A stretch of DNA of 64,000 nt. Origin: Williamsia sp. Its GTDB lineage: Bacteria; Bacteroidota; Bacteroidia; Chitinophagales; Chitinophagaceae. Positions 1 to 8,883 of this stretch are shown piece after piece; the first letter of the stretch is position 1, and each line of letters starts with the position of its first letter. Below the pieces are notes generated by a model that was not told the origin of the DNA, ran no database searches, and was given only the letters and a program-made list of their open reading frames with translations. The stretch covers positions 1-64,000 of the forward strand of contig JADCRZ010000009.1 of assembly GCA_015069695.1 (NCBI GenBank). The letters run 5' to 3'. Made by a program: the position numbers and the translations under genes.

Positions 1-111
1 AGCTTTCAAGCAAACAGACCTATACTAAAACAGATCTGTATACAAAGCATCAACAAACAGGAACAAGCATACATAGGTTTTCATAAGACACATACGATTA
101 AAAAGAAAAAG

Positions 112-140
112 GCTGCCCCTAAACGGGGCAGCTTGCTTTT
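112..140. terminator. Bidirectional intrinsic terminator
   Basis: An 8-bp perfect stem (GCTGCCCC / GGGGCAGC) with a 5-nt loop is followed by a T-rich tract on the plus strand and preceded by an A-rich tract, so it can end transcription in both directions. It probably closes a gene lying left of the window. Nothing else is recognisable in bases 1-275. Confidence 0.8.
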
Positions 141-275
141 TAAAGAAGATCCATCGGATCACAGATCTATTCCTTGTCAGGAAAGACCAGATTGTATACC
201 TTCATGGGTTTCCCGGTGCACCCATGCCCTTCTTTGCAAAAGCAGGGCGCTTAAACTACTACAGCGGTCTGTGTT

Positions 276-959
276 ATGGATAAAGAAGAGATAAAGCCAT
301 TCGAATTGTGGCGGATGATTTTTGGTGACGCTCCTCCCGAATATTTTATTGAAGTGTTTTTCAGGGGACTTGCCCTGTACCTGTTCATGCTGTTTATCAT
401 GCGCTGGCTGGGCAAGCGCATGGCAGGTGAACTTACCGTAGTGGAAATGGTGCTGATGGTAACACTGGGGTCTTCTGTTGCCGTGGCTATACAGGTGCCC
501 GAAGGCGGTGTTCTGCTCGGTTTTGTGGTGCTGACCTGCGCCTTCTTGTTCGAACGGGGAGTGAGTACGCTGACGGTGAAGAGCAGACGGTTTGAGAAGC
601 TGACCCAGGGTGAAGCCGATGTACTGGTAAAAGACGGTGTACTTCAGCTGGACAAAATGAAAGACACCCGCATCACGCCCCAGCAGCTCTTCGCTGCACT
701 TCGCAGTGAAGATATATACCAGCTCGGCAAAGTAGAAAGATTGTATATAGAAGCCAGCGGTGATTTCAGTATCTACAAAGTAGCAGGAGAGGCGCCTGCC
801 GGACTTCCCATCTTTCCACCGGGCGATGATGAAATGACGGGTCTGCAGAAACAAGCCCGCAAAAAAGCCTGCACCGACTGCGGCTTAACCGCAGAACAAG
901 ACCACGAGGGACCTTGTACCCATTGCCATTCACAAAACTGGACGCAAGCCGTTTTTTAA
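276..959 (+). CDS. DUF421 (YetF-like) membrane protein, copy 1
   Basis: A 227-residue protein of the DUF421 family (YetF/YcaP type). Residues about 25-90 hold hydrophobic segments that fit the family's membrane helices, with a family-typical arginine/glycine turn after the first (RWLGKR). The soluble alpha/beta domain (about 95-170) includes the conserved segments VKDGVL and FAALRSEDI. The C-terminal tail carries two CxxC pairs 12 residues apart, which look like a small zinc ribbon. The family's biochemical role is not settled; Bacillus members are linked to spore and membrane physiology. The next gene is a paralogue starting 10 bp after this stop, so the two are surely cotranscribed. The ATG start gives a full-length family member. 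Confidence 0.85.
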   Translation: MDKEEIKPFELWRMIFGDAPPEYFIEVFFRGLALYLFMLFIMRWLGKRMAGELTVVEMVLMVTLGSSVAVAIQVPEGGVLLGFVVLTCAFLFERGVSTLTVKSRRFEKLTQGEADVLVKDGVLQLDKMKDTRITPQQLFAALRSEDIYQLGKVERLYIEASGDFSIYKVAGEAPAGLPIFPPGDDEMTGLQKQARKKACTDCGLTAEQDHEGPCTHCHSQNWTQAVF

Positions 960-969
960 ATCCTACTCT

Positions 970-1644
970 ATGAAACCCGAAGATATTCAATGGGGCGATT
1001 GGCATCGGATCCTCTTTGGTGAAACGCCCCCGCTTTATCTGTTGGAAGTAGTGGTACGCGTGGCCATTATCTACACACTTATTCTGATCGCCATCCGCAG
1101 CATGGGCAAACGGCTGCCTGCGGAACTGAGCCGGGCAGAACTGGTAGCCAGGGTATCGATCGCTGCTGCTGTTGGCTTGCCTATACAACGCCCGTCCCGC
1201 GGCCTCTTAGGGGCTGCCGTCGTAGCTGCCGTGATTGTGCTTGTTGGCCGCTGGCTGGCTGCCTGGGCTTACAAAAGCCGCCGCTTCGAAAAAGCCTACC
1301 AGGGATATTATGTTACCATCGTGCAGGATGGCGTCTTAAACATTCCGCAAGTAAAAAAGAGCCGGGTTACAAAGGAACGCATTTTTGCCGCCCTGCGGGG
1401 TGAAGGTATAAAGCACCTGGGAGAGGTAAAGCGTCTTTACCTCGAAGCCAACGGAAAGTTTTCGCTGGTACCTGCCGAAAAGAAAATACCGGGCTTGTCA
1501 ATTATACCCGACTGGGATGCTGGGTTAAGGCAACGCCAGCAGGAAACAGCCGACACCGTATGCAGTACATGTGGTAAAAACCTTTCTTCAACACATGCAT
1601 GCCAGGAATGTGGCGGAAAAGAAACGGAACGGGCTCTTTTGTAA
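970..1644 (+). CDS. DUF421 (YetF-like) membrane protein, copy 2
   Basis: A 224-residue paralogue of the preceding gene with the same order: N-terminal membrane helices (about 25-95), the DUF421 soluble domain (about 100-175, with VQDGVLN and FAALRGEGI) and a C-terminal CxxC...CxxC ribbon (CSTCG, CQECGG). The tandem pair looks like a local duplication that has diverged, and may form a hetero-oligomer; this is inference from adjacency. A strong hairpin follows 20 bp after the stop. Confidence 0.85.
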   Translation: MKPEDIQWGDWHRILFGETPPLYLLEVVVRVAIIYTLILIAIRSMGKRLPAELSRAELVARVSIAAAVGLPIQRPSRGLLGAAVVAAVIVLVGRWLAAWAYKSRRFEKAYQGYYVTIVQDGVLNIPQVKKSRVTKERIFAALRGEGIKHLGEVKRLYLEANGKFSLVPAEKKIPGLSIIPDWDAGLRQRQQETADTVCSTCGKNLSSTHACQECGGKETERALL

Positions 1645-1664
1645 GCGGTTACTTTGTTCGCTGA

Positions 1665-1693
1665 AACGCCGGGGATCATCGATCCCCGGCGTT
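1665..1693. terminator. Terminator hairpin after the DUF421 pair
   Basis: A perfect 13-bp inverted repeat (AACGCCGGGGATC and its complement) with a 3-nt loop starts 21 bp after the DUF421 operon and is followed by only a weak T-run. It lies between convergent genes, so it probably ends the plus-strand operon and may also serve the minus-strand gene at 1795. Confidence 0.75.
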
Positions 1694-1794
1694 CACATTT
1701 TCAGGAACTATCCAGCAGGCCTCGAGGCAATGATGGATAGTTTATTTATTTGGACAGCAATGGTCCGGTTTTACAAACCTTTGAACCTGCCGGA

Positions 1795-2385
1795 TTATTT
1801 GAGAAGGTCTTTGAGTGATGCCTGTATGTAGTAGGCCAGTTGGTTCATGTTGTCCAGCTGCCTGCGGGCCTGGTTGGTTTTCTTTCCGCTTCTGTATTCC
1901 TGCAACACGTCCGTTAAATCGTAACTGTGCTTGATGCCGGTAGAAGCCAGCCCTGTAAGGCCGTTGGTGCTTTCGTTGGTGGTAAAGTCAGACAGCTGGT
2001 ACTTGCATCCGCCGTCTGTTACAACCATTTTGATCACGCAGTTTATATAGCCTGAGTTAACGATCAGGCCTGACGCCTTGCTGTATTTATAAGCAGCCTT
2101 CCCGCTGAGCAGGCCATTGGCCACGTCATCTGTTTCCAGTGCGGATTTATCTTCCGCGAAAGAATCAGCAAACCACTTGCGGATCCGGGTATACAGCTCG
2201 TCCTTCTTCATGCCGGGTGCTGCAGGTACTTCTTCTTCAAAAACAATCTTTCCTTCTTTTTCCGGAACAGATGCCAGCATTTTTTCTGATACATCTTTTG
2301 GCATCGGATATTTTTTCAGCTGGCCTTGTGCATTCGCGCAAAACACCAGGAAGGATAGCAGGATACTCAGGTAAAGCTTTGTCAT
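1795..2385 (-). CDS. DUF4468 domain-containing exported protein
   Basis: A 196-residue protein starting at the ATG at 2385; a longer frame would need a TTG start. Residues 1-20 are a signal peptide ending in CANAQ. The rest matches the DUF4468 family, common in Bacteroidota and thought to have a TBP-like fold: an early FEEEVPAAPGMKKDELY segment, a central beta stretch around GYINCVIKM and a C-terminal helix. Function is unknown. It lies downstream of SusD but is separated from it by a large palindrome, so it is probably its own unit or a weak read-through product. Confidence 0.8.
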   Translation of the reverse strand: MTKLYLSILLSFLVFCANAQGQLKKYPMPKDVSEKMLASVPEKEGKIVFEEEVPAAPGMKKDELYTRIRKWFADSFAEDKSALETDDVANGLLSGKAAYKYSKASGLIVNSGYINCVIKMVVTDGGCKYQLSDFTTNESTNGLTGLASTGIKHSYDLTDVLQEYRSGKKTNQARRQLDNMNQLAYYIQASLKDLLK

Positions 2386-2497
2386 AATCAATGGTTTGAA
2401 TGGAATGGTGACGCAAAGCTACTTCCAGGTGATCCGGCACGCAATACGAGCTGTTATAAGCTGCAGATAAAAAGGGATGAACTGGCAGAAGAGATGT

Positions 2498-2632
2498 CTG
2501 AACCTTGATTTACAGGATTGGAGGATTCGGGGATGTTAGTGGTTCGATCAGTAACCGGTAATGTCTTCATTAGTAAGACGATCAAAGAACCAACGTCCCC
2601 GAATCCTCTCAATCCTGTAAATCAAGGTTCAG
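2498..2632. repeat. Large imperfect palindrome, dispersed repeat family I
   Basis: Two arms of about 40 bp form an imperfect inverted repeat. Each arm reads CTGAACCTTGATTTACAGG from the outside inward and differs from its partner by one indel and a few substitutions, around a loop of roughly 50 bp. It ends 2 bp from the SusD stop codon. A related but more diverged copy lies at 61368..61651. It may act as a transcription terminator for the Sus pair, but shape and recurrence point to a REP/MITE-like dispersed element. Confidence 0.75.
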
Positions 2633-2633
2633 G

Positions 2634-4268
2634 CTATTTATACCCCGGATTCTGCGTGAACTCACCCCTGTTCACGATGGCATCCAGTTGGTTTTGCGGT
2701 ATTGGCCTCACCGTATGGAATGGCTGGATGGCTGGTGCTACATCGGGGTTGTATGCTTTGACCCTGTCTACCAGCTTGCCGGTCCTTTTCAGGTCGAACC
2801 AACGGAGTTGCTCACCCGCAAATTCGCGGGCCCTTTCATCCAGGATAAAATCAAGCGTAACCTGGCTGGGTTGTACCTGGAGCGCGGCCGTGCGGCCGGG
2901 TTTGGCAGCCCTGGTTCTTACAAAGTTCAGGTAATAGGCGGCAGAATCAGTCCTTCCCAGCTGCAGCTGTGCCTCCGCTGCGATCAGGTACAGTTCAGCA
3001 AACCGGATCACAAAAACATCGCGCGCACTTTGTGCTTCGTTCAGGCTGGACCGGGTGGGGTCCATGAATTTTGTCAGCTGCACATAGTGCAGGTTGTCGA
3101 TCATGTTGCCGTTGGCATTGTACACGGCATTGCGGTCGTACAATTTATAGATATGGGTTCCGCCCACTGCTTTTTTGGTAGCATAAATGGCTGTATCGCC
3201 CAGCTTCATACCGGCAGGACGGCTGGTGGAATTGCTGTACCATACTTCCTGGAATGAGCCTTCGTAGCGTGAATCGTCATTTTCATTGAACAGGTCAAGC
3301 AGGAAGCGGGTAGGGCCATAGCGGTTGAAAGGACGTCCATACGGTATATCCCTGACCATGCCGGGCTGGTCATCGTATTTCATGACAAAGAGCAGGTGCC
3401 CGTTGTTGCTGCCGCGGCTATGCCCCAGGGGGTTGATGGAAGAATTGATCAGGTCGTTCAGGTTGAGGTTGGTAGAGTAGTTGACCGCATATACAACTTC
3501 CTTGTTCACGAGGTTGCTCATCTTCCAGAGGTCTGCATAGCTGGGTAAAAGCTGGAACCCGAATCCTCCATTGATCACGGCCCTTGCCATTGAATTGGCT
3601 TCCGCATACATGCCCTTGGTAAGGTACATCCTGGCGAGAAAAGCCATGGCGGCGGGTTTGGTAACCCTGCCATAATCACCCGTTGTAGTGGCCACGTTGT
3701 TGACGGCAAATTGCAGGTCTCTGAAGATCTGGTTGTAAAAAGTATCCACCGGTGCTTTGTTGGCCGTGTTTACAATGCCCTTTGTTTCCTGGGTCGTAAA
3801 GTGTACGCCACCCCAGGTTTCTACCACATGCCAGTAATAAAACGCCCTTAAAAAACGCAGCTCACCTTCGCGCTGGTTGCGCTGGGCCGTACTGAAGCCT
3901 GCGTTGCCGATCCGGTTAATGCCGGCATTGCACAGATTGATGGCTGCATACAGCTGCTGCCATTCTGTGGTGAGTGCACCATTGGAGCCCTGCAGGTTTA
4001 CGTATTTCGACAGGTCGGGGTAAACATCTCCTGCGCCGCTCATCCACAGGTCTGTTCCCATTTCAGAAATGCTGTAACCTTCTTCTTTTCCATACCACCA
4101 GCGCTGGTAGGAGTATGCGGCATTGACCAGGGTCTCAAAGCCTTCCGGTGTGGAATAAACGCTTTCTGCCGTGAGCCCGCTCGGATTGTATTCCTGCAGG
4201 TTTTTCTTACAGGATACGATGCAGGCCACTGCCAGTAAAATACTTATTGTTGAAAAGGATCTTTTCAT
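2634..4268 (-). CDS. SusD/RagB family outer-membrane lipoprotein
   Basis: A 544-residue SusD-like surface lipoprotein that captures a substrate for the partner SusC channel. The signal peptide ends in a lipobox with cysteine 20 (ACIVSC). The helical TPR-like SusD_N region covers about 30-250 (FLRAFYYWHVVETWGGVHF is typical). The C-terminal half includes the usual FAELYLIAAEA and LDERAREFAGEQLRWFDLKR segments. Length matches the family. It starts 17 bp downstream of SusC in the same direction, the normal pairing. No glycosidase or peptidase adjoins the pair, so the substrate cannot be told. Confidence 0.95.
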   Translation of the reverse strand: MKRSFSTISILLAVACIVSCKKNLQEYNPSGLTAESVYSTPEGFETLVNAAYSYQRWWYGKEEGYSISEMGTDLWMSGAGDVYPDLSKYVNLQGSNGALTTEWQQLYAAINLCNAGINRIGNAGFSTAQRNQREGELRFLRAFYYWHVVETWGGVHFTTQETKGIVNTANKAPVDTFYNQIFRDLQFAVNNVATTTGDYGRVTKPAAMAFLARMYLTKGMYAEANSMARAVINGGFGFQLLPSYADLWKMSNLVNKEVVYAVNYSTNLNLNDLINSSINPLGHSRGSNNGHLLFVMKYDDQPGMVRDIPYGRPFNRYGPTRFLLDLFNENDDSRYEGSFQEVWYSNSTSRPAGMKLGDTAIYATKKAVGGTHIYKLYDRNAVYNANGNMIDNLHYVQLTKFMDPTRSSLNEAQSARDVFVIRFAELYLIAAEAQLQLGRTDSAAYYLNFVRTRAAKPGRTAALQVQPSQVTLDFILDERAREFAGEQLRWFDLKRTGKLVDRVKAYNPDVAPAIQPFHTVRPIPQNQLDAIVNRGEFTQNPGYK

Positions 4269-4285
4269 TGTTTTTGGTTTAATCG

Positions 4286-7237
4286 TTAGAACCCAACATT
4301 TACGCCTGCCACAACTGTTTTGGTCATGGGGAAGTTTTCAGAACCGCCTCTCTCCGGATCGTAATCTTTCAGGCGGCTTTCTTTGGTAAAAGTCAGCAGG
4401 TTGTTTCCTGTTGCATAGATGCGGATGTCGCTGATGAATGATTTCCGGAATTTAGGAAAAGTATACCCCAGCGAAATATTCCGCAGGCGGACATAAGATC
4501 CGTCCACATAGCCAATGGTGCTGGTATACAGCATAGAAGCCAGCGACAGGTTGGCATTGGGGCGGGGGTAATTGTTGGAGGCATATTCAGGCGTCCAGTA
4601 ATCAACCACGGCAGAGCTGTTTTCAAGCCCCTGCGTACTGAACCGTCTTAAGAAATCAGGATTGATCATCTGTCCGATCCGCGCAAACACATATACGTTC
4701 AGGTCAAAGCCTTTGTACCGGACGGTGTTGCTGATCCCGCCATACCATTTGGGGCGGGGTGTGCCTACAACGGTTCTGTCGTTGGTGGCATCGATCTTTC
4801 CATCCCCGTTCAGATCCCTTACATGGATGTCGCCGGGGGCTTGTCCGTACTTCTGGGCTTCCGCTGCTTCCTTGGTTTGCCAGATACCTGCTTTCTGGTA
4901 ATCATAAAATACGCTCACAGGCCGGCCGATAAACCAGCCGTTGCCGATATCGTTCACCGTATCTGTTACCAGTGATACGATCTGTTCCTTGTTCCTTGAA
5001 TAGGTAATGGAAGAGGTCCAGGTAAGATCTTTGTTTCTGATGTTCACCGTGTTGATGCCTATTTCTATCCCCCGGTTCCTGGTTTTACCGATGTTCTGGT
5101 ATACCTGCAACACACCGGAAGTAGGTGGCAATCCTCTTGGCAGCAGGAGGTTGGAGGTACGGGTATCATATACATCGATCGTGGCCGATAACCTGTTGTT
5201 GAAAAATCCGATGTCTACACCCAGGTCCGGTGTTTTGGAAAGCTCCCAGCCCAGTTCCTGGTTGCCGATGAGGGGCGAGAAGGTAAAGCCCTGCGCCGAT
5301 ACATCACCATAGGCAAAAGCCACCCGGGTCAGGGAGCTTTGCGTGCCGTATACCGGAACAGATGAGTTCCCTGCCACCCCATAGCTTACCCTTAGTTTCA
5401 GGTCGCTTATGATGGTGGCTGTTTTCATGAAATTCTCATCACTGATCCTCCACGCAAAGGCAGCAGAGGGGAAGGAGGTCCACTTGTGTCCTGCAGATAA
5501 CCGCGAAGCGCCGTCGGCCCTGTTGGTCAGGGTAAGCAGGTACTTGCCCATATAGCTATAGTTCAGTCTGCCTGCAACGGAAAATGTATTTGACTTGGTA
5601 TAACCGCTGTTCACGGCCACGTTGGAAGGCGCATTGCCCAGGGCATAGAACAACTGGGAAGGCAGCAGTTGGCCCTGGCCCTGTGCCGACACATTATCGG
5701 CTGCGCTGTACAAATAACTTGTCAGGGCTGTAACAGTGATCGAGTGCTCTTTTATTTGTTTGCGGTAGGTTAGGATATTGTCCCAGTTATAAAACCTGGA
5801 ATTGGATGTAGTATAACTTGCCAGTGCAGGTGAGCCGTTGCGGTCGATAGAGGCTGACGATTCATAAAGACCGGTTCTGGAAAAGGTAAGATTGGTGCCC
5901 AGGTTGGAACGGAGGGTGAGGTCGGCAAAAGGCTTTACCTCTATGTAGGCATTGGTAACGACGTTGGTGCCCACCACCTTGTTGGAGTAAACATTGGGTT
6001 GTTCGTCGGCCAGCGGGTTTACTGCCGAGCCTGACAGCGGGTACAGGATAAACTTGCCGGTTGAGTCGTAAACTGTGCCCAGCGGGTTGATCTTGTTGGC
6101 CTGGTTCAAAGGGTCTCTCCGGACGCTTTGATCGCGGTAGGTTACCTGTCCCTGGAGGCCTGCCTTGATCCAGTTGTTGATCGTCTGGTCAATATTCAGG
6201 CGGGCAGAATAGCGGTTGAGCCAGTCTTGTTTCAGGATCCCTTTTTCATTGTAATAGTCAAGCGAGAAATACACTTTTGTTTTTTCTGAACCGGCACTTA
6301 CGCCCAGTTGGTAATCCTGCTGCCTGCCGGTTTTTATCAGTTCTTTCTGGTAATCTACCCATTGATTTTTCTGGATGGCTGCCAGTTCCTGGTTGTTGAA
6401 GATCTTTGGATCATCTGCCACGCTGCTCCATTTGTTGGCGGTGCGGTAAGCTTCCCTTTTCAATTTGACATAATCGGGACCTGTCATGGAGGAAGGATAG
6501 CGTGACACCTGCGATACGCCTGTGTAAGAGTTAAAAGTGACTTTGGGCGTACCTGCCTTGCCCTTTTTGGTGGTGATGATAACAATGCCGTTGGCGCCCT
6601 GGAACCCGTAAATAGCCGTGGAAGAAGCATCCTTTAAGAAATCGATCGACTCGATATCATTCGGGTTGATGTCAGCGATGCTTCCTGTTTGAACGCCATC
6701 GATGACGTACAGAGGCGAATTGCTTCCGCCAATAGACCTGTTCCCCCTGATCGTGATATTTACGCCGGACGTGGCTGAGCCATTGCTCCGGGTAATGTCT
6801 GCACCGGGTACTTTTCCCTGGATAGATTCCAGCGGGTTCTGGGTAGGAACTTTTGTGATCTCTTCTCCTTTTACAGAACTTACGGATCCGGTCAGGTCTC
6901 TTTTCTTCACCACTCCATACCCGATCACTACATAGTCTTCCAGGCTGGTGGCAATCGCCTGCAGGCTTACGGTGAGGGGTGTTCTGCCTGTTTTTACGAC
7001 CTGGGTGTTATACCCAACAGAGCTAAACTTCAATTCATTCCTGCCATTGGGCAAGGGGACGGTAAAGTTGCCTTGTTCATCTGTCTGAACGGCATTCTTT
7101 GTGCCTGTTACGGACACGGTCACACCGGAGATCCCTTTGCCCAGGGAGTCTACTACCTTTCCGGTTGCCAGTCGCGACTGGGCCATCATGGTACAGGTAC
7201 CCAAAAGCAGGAGCACTAAAAAAGTGACTTTCTTCAT
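4286..7237 (-). CDS. SusC/RagA family TonB-dependent receptor
   Basis: A 983-residue TonB-linked outer-membrane transporter. The start at 7237 begins a clean signal peptide (MKKVTFLVLLLLGTCTMMAQ); an in-frame extension to 7450 lacks signal character. Order: carboxypeptidase-regulatory-like domain (about 22-100), the SusC-typical DYVVIGYGVVKKRDLTGSV segment, a plug domain with PLYVIDGVQ and the SIDFLKDASSTAIYG signature, then a 22-strand-type barrel. There is no N-terminal STN signalling domain, so it is not an ECF-linked transducer. Its partner SusD follows 17 bp later; the pair would import oligosaccharide or peptide fragments. Confidence 0.95.
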   Translation of the reverse strand: MKKVTFLVLLLLGTCTMMAQSRLATGKVVDSLGKGISGVTVSVTGTKNAVQTDEQGNFTVPLPNGRNELKFSSVGYNTQVVKTGRTPLTVSLQAIATSLEDYVVIGYGVVKKRDLTGSVSSVKGEEITKVPTQNPLESIQGKVPGADITRSNGSATSGVNITIRGNRSIGGSNSPLYVIDGVQTGSIADINPNDIESIDFLKDASSTAIYGFQGANGIVIITTKKGKAGTPKVTFNSYTGVSQVSRYPSSMTGPDYVKLKREAYRTANKWSSVADDPKIFNNQELAAIQKNQWVDYQKELIKTGRQQDYQLGVSAGSEKTKVYFSLDYYNEKGILKQDWLNRYSARLNIDQTINNWIKAGLQGQVTYRDQSVRRDPLNQANKINPLGTVYDSTGKFILYPLSGSAVNPLADEQPNVYSNKVVGTNVVTNAYIEVKPFADLTLRSNLGTNLTFSRTGLYESSASIDRNGSPALASYTTSNSRFYNWDNILTYRKQIKEHSITVTALTSYLYSAADNVSAQGQGQLLPSQLFYALGNAPSNVAVNSGYTKSNTFSVAGRLNYSYMGKYLLTLTNRADGASRLSAGHKWTSFPSAAFAWRISDENFMKTATIISDLKLRVSYGVAGNSSVPVYGTQSSLTRVAFAYGDVSAQGFTFSPLIGNQELGWELSKTPDLGVDIGFFNNRLSATIDVYDTRTSNLLLPRGLPPTSGVLQVYQNIGKTRNRGIEIGINTVNIRNKDLTWTSSITYSRNKEQIVSLVTDTVNDIGNGWFIGRPVSVFYDYQKAGIWQTKEAAEAQKYGQAPGDIHVRDLNGDGKIDATNDRTVVGTPRPKWYGGISNTVRYKGFDLNVYVFARIGQMINPDFLRRFSTQGLENSSAVVDYWTPEYASNNYPRPNANLSLASMLYTSTIGYVDGSYVRLRNISLGYTFPKFRKSFISDIRIYATGNNLLTFTKESRLKDYDPERGGSENFPMTKTVVAGVNVGF

Positions 7238-7532
7238 ACAACATCGCATTTTATACATATTTAAATAGGGAAATAAAAAGCAGCGGGGCGCTAAAGTAAT
7301 AAGTTTCGAGATCATGGAACGCGGCATAAAAAAATCTTCGTGGCATGGTAATAACAGGTTTATTTTCCCATGCGCAGCCTGTTCTTCTGTAAATAAATTC
7401 CACAGAGATAGAGACCCCGGGCAAAGCTGAAATGCTGCATCAAAATTCACAGAAGGCGCAATAGTTTTTATCTGCTGGTACAGGGTTCAAGTGAATGGAC
7501 ATGACCAGTTCGCTTGACGCTGTACCCGTTAT

Positions 7533-7576
7533 AACAAAACAGGACTGTCTCTTTTTTGAGACAGTCCTGTTTTGTT
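7533..7576. terminator. Long perfect hairpin, terminator-like
   Basis: A 19-bp perfect inverted repeat (outer AACAAAACAGG, inner GACTGTCTC) closes on a 6-T loop. The arms end in A/T-rich sequence on both sides, so it would work as a bidirectional terminator. No intact gene ends nearby; it lies just beyond the 3' end of the possible pseudogene at 7642..7853 (minus), which would make it that gene's old terminator. Confidence 0.6.
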
Positions 7577-7641
7577 GTGCCAGCCTGGGAGTAAACCGGT
7601 CTTCTTGAAATGGGTTACATGGCCTTTTGGCAATAAACTGT

Positions 7642-7853
7642 TTACCTGGTGAAAGTTACATGCGTATCCTCATTGGGATTGATGCTTTCCAGGGTGAACG
7701 TGGTCAGTCCTTTAAAGCCTACAAAAAAGAAATGAGCGCCACCATCAGCAAGGGCGCAGTCAGGATTTGTTTGCCCTGCAAAAGGGGTAAGCCGGTTAAT
7801 TCATGTCTGATAAATTGGATCAGGGCAGATACAGCTCCAGCGATTTTTTTCAT
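7642..7853 (-). pseudogene. Possible decayed small gene (SRPBCC-like remnant)
   Basis: On the minus strand an ATG at 7853 opens MKKIAGAVSALI and reads 44 codons to a TAG at 7719. A neighbouring frame over the same region then continues with a protein-like stretch (FFFVGFKGLTTFTLES, then THVTFTR) to a TAA at 7642. The second part resembles the beta-strand phrasing of SRPBCC/polyketide-cyclase-like proteins. A frameshifted remnant is the simplest reading; chance open frames remain possible. Confidence 0.3.
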
Positions 7854-8002
7854 AATCTTTTGTTTTAGTTTGAATGATATTTTCTAGTAAGCCCTGGTAA
7901 CCGGATTGTAACCGCATCTCCCAAAAACTTTTTTTTATATTTACCGTCAATTTTTTTTGTTGAGGCTATTACATGGCTGTTTTCTGCGTTTACTAAGTAG
8001 AT

Positions 8003-8830
8003 ATGAGGTCTATGAAAATAATTCGAATTTTTTTTATCCCGCTTCTGGCAACGATTGGCCTGATTTCCTGCAGTAAAAACAGCAGCCAAAATCCTTCAGT
8101 AGATCCGGCTATTCCTCCTCCCGCCAACAGCTTCCAGCTCCGCTACAGCGACTCTGTTTTCTATATCAATAATCAAAAGGATTATACAGTGTCGCCGGTG
8201 GAAAAACGGACAGGCACTTATTTTTCTTTCCCCGAAGGGCTTTCGCTGGATAAGAAAACAGGAGAGATCAATGTATCTAAAAGCGATGCCGGTCTGAAAT
8301 ACCGGGTGTCTTTTGCGGAAAGCGGCAGCAAGGATACGGTGTCTACATTTATCCTGGTCTCCGGTATCAACTATTATGATGGCTTTTATGTTCTTTCCAA
8401 AGGGGATTCTATCCTGAAGCCCGTATACAATGCCAACAAGGCCGCCCTGATCCCCGGTATCAACAACGGAACTGTATTTGATGTGGGCTCAAGTTGCAAC
8501 GACCAGGGGTGCAAGGTGAGTCCTGTAAATGCAGAGATCAACCTGGCACAAACGGTTCGCAACGGCGTATTTGGGAACAAGCCTTCCAACAATGCCCGGC
8601 AGGAATTTGAGATGACCTACCGCATCAACGACAACAGCGGCAAAGTAGACAACAAGCTGAAAGTAAAACTGTATTATTACGACTCGATGAGCGATGTAAC
8701 GCAGGAAGCTTTTGACATCATCAATTCCAGAACAGGTGCCATTATCGGCCCCTCCAATGTTACATCAGCCCCCTTGAGCAGCGCAGCCGCCAAACCCCGG
8801 CCACCCTGTATCTTTATTGTAAGCCACTAA
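8003..8830 (+). CDS. Lipoprotein of unknown function upstream of a CHAT gene
   Basis: A 275-residue predicted lipoprotein (signal peptide with lipobox LISC, cysteine 23; an alternative ATG lies at 8012). After a Pro/Ser-rich linker the body is beta-rich: residues about 45-115 look like a cadherin/Ig-like domain with FPEGLSLDKKTGEINVSKS, the phrasing seen in putative-Ig (He_PIG) repeats. Two cysteines (SSCNDQGCK) sit mid-protein and the C-terminus is Pro/Ala-rich. It lies 53 bp upstream of the CHAT protease gene in the same direction and may be its substrate, anchor or regulator; that is inference from position. Confidence 0.7.
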   Translation: MRSMKIIRIFFIPLLATIGLISCSKNSSQNPSVDPAIPPPANSFQLRYSDSVFYINNQKDYTVSPVEKRTGTYFSFPEGLSLDKKTGEINVSKSDAGLKYRVSFAESGSKDTVSTFILVSGINYYDGFYVLSKGDSILKPVYNANKAALIPGINNGTVFDVGSSCNDQGCKVSPVNAEINLAQTVRNGVFGNKPSNNARQEFEMTYRINDNSGKVDNKLKVKLYYYDSMSDVTQEAFDIINSRTGAIIGPSNVTSAPLSSAAAKPRPPCIFIVSH

Positions 8831-8883
8831 GGGTATGACCGGTTTTTTGCTTATTTTACTCCCTGTTAATTTCAAGCAAAGAG

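Larger units (their letters stand above)
7238..8002. other. Intergenic region between SusC and a lipoprotein gene
   Basis: This 765-bp stretch holds the divergent promoters of SusC (minus) and the 8003 gene (plus), a 19-bp perfect hairpin and a possible decayed gene, both listed separately. I found no confident match to the Bacteroidota promoter consensus. Confidence 0.5.

Noticed and set aside
177-854. Long minus-strand open frame antisense to the first DUF421 gene
   Set aside because: It has no family resemblance and lies opposite a well-supported gene; it is a codon-bias shadow.
7238-7450. In-frame N-terminal extension of the SusC protein by 71 residues
   Set aside because: It would bury the signal peptide that begins at 7237 and has no secretion-signal character of its own.
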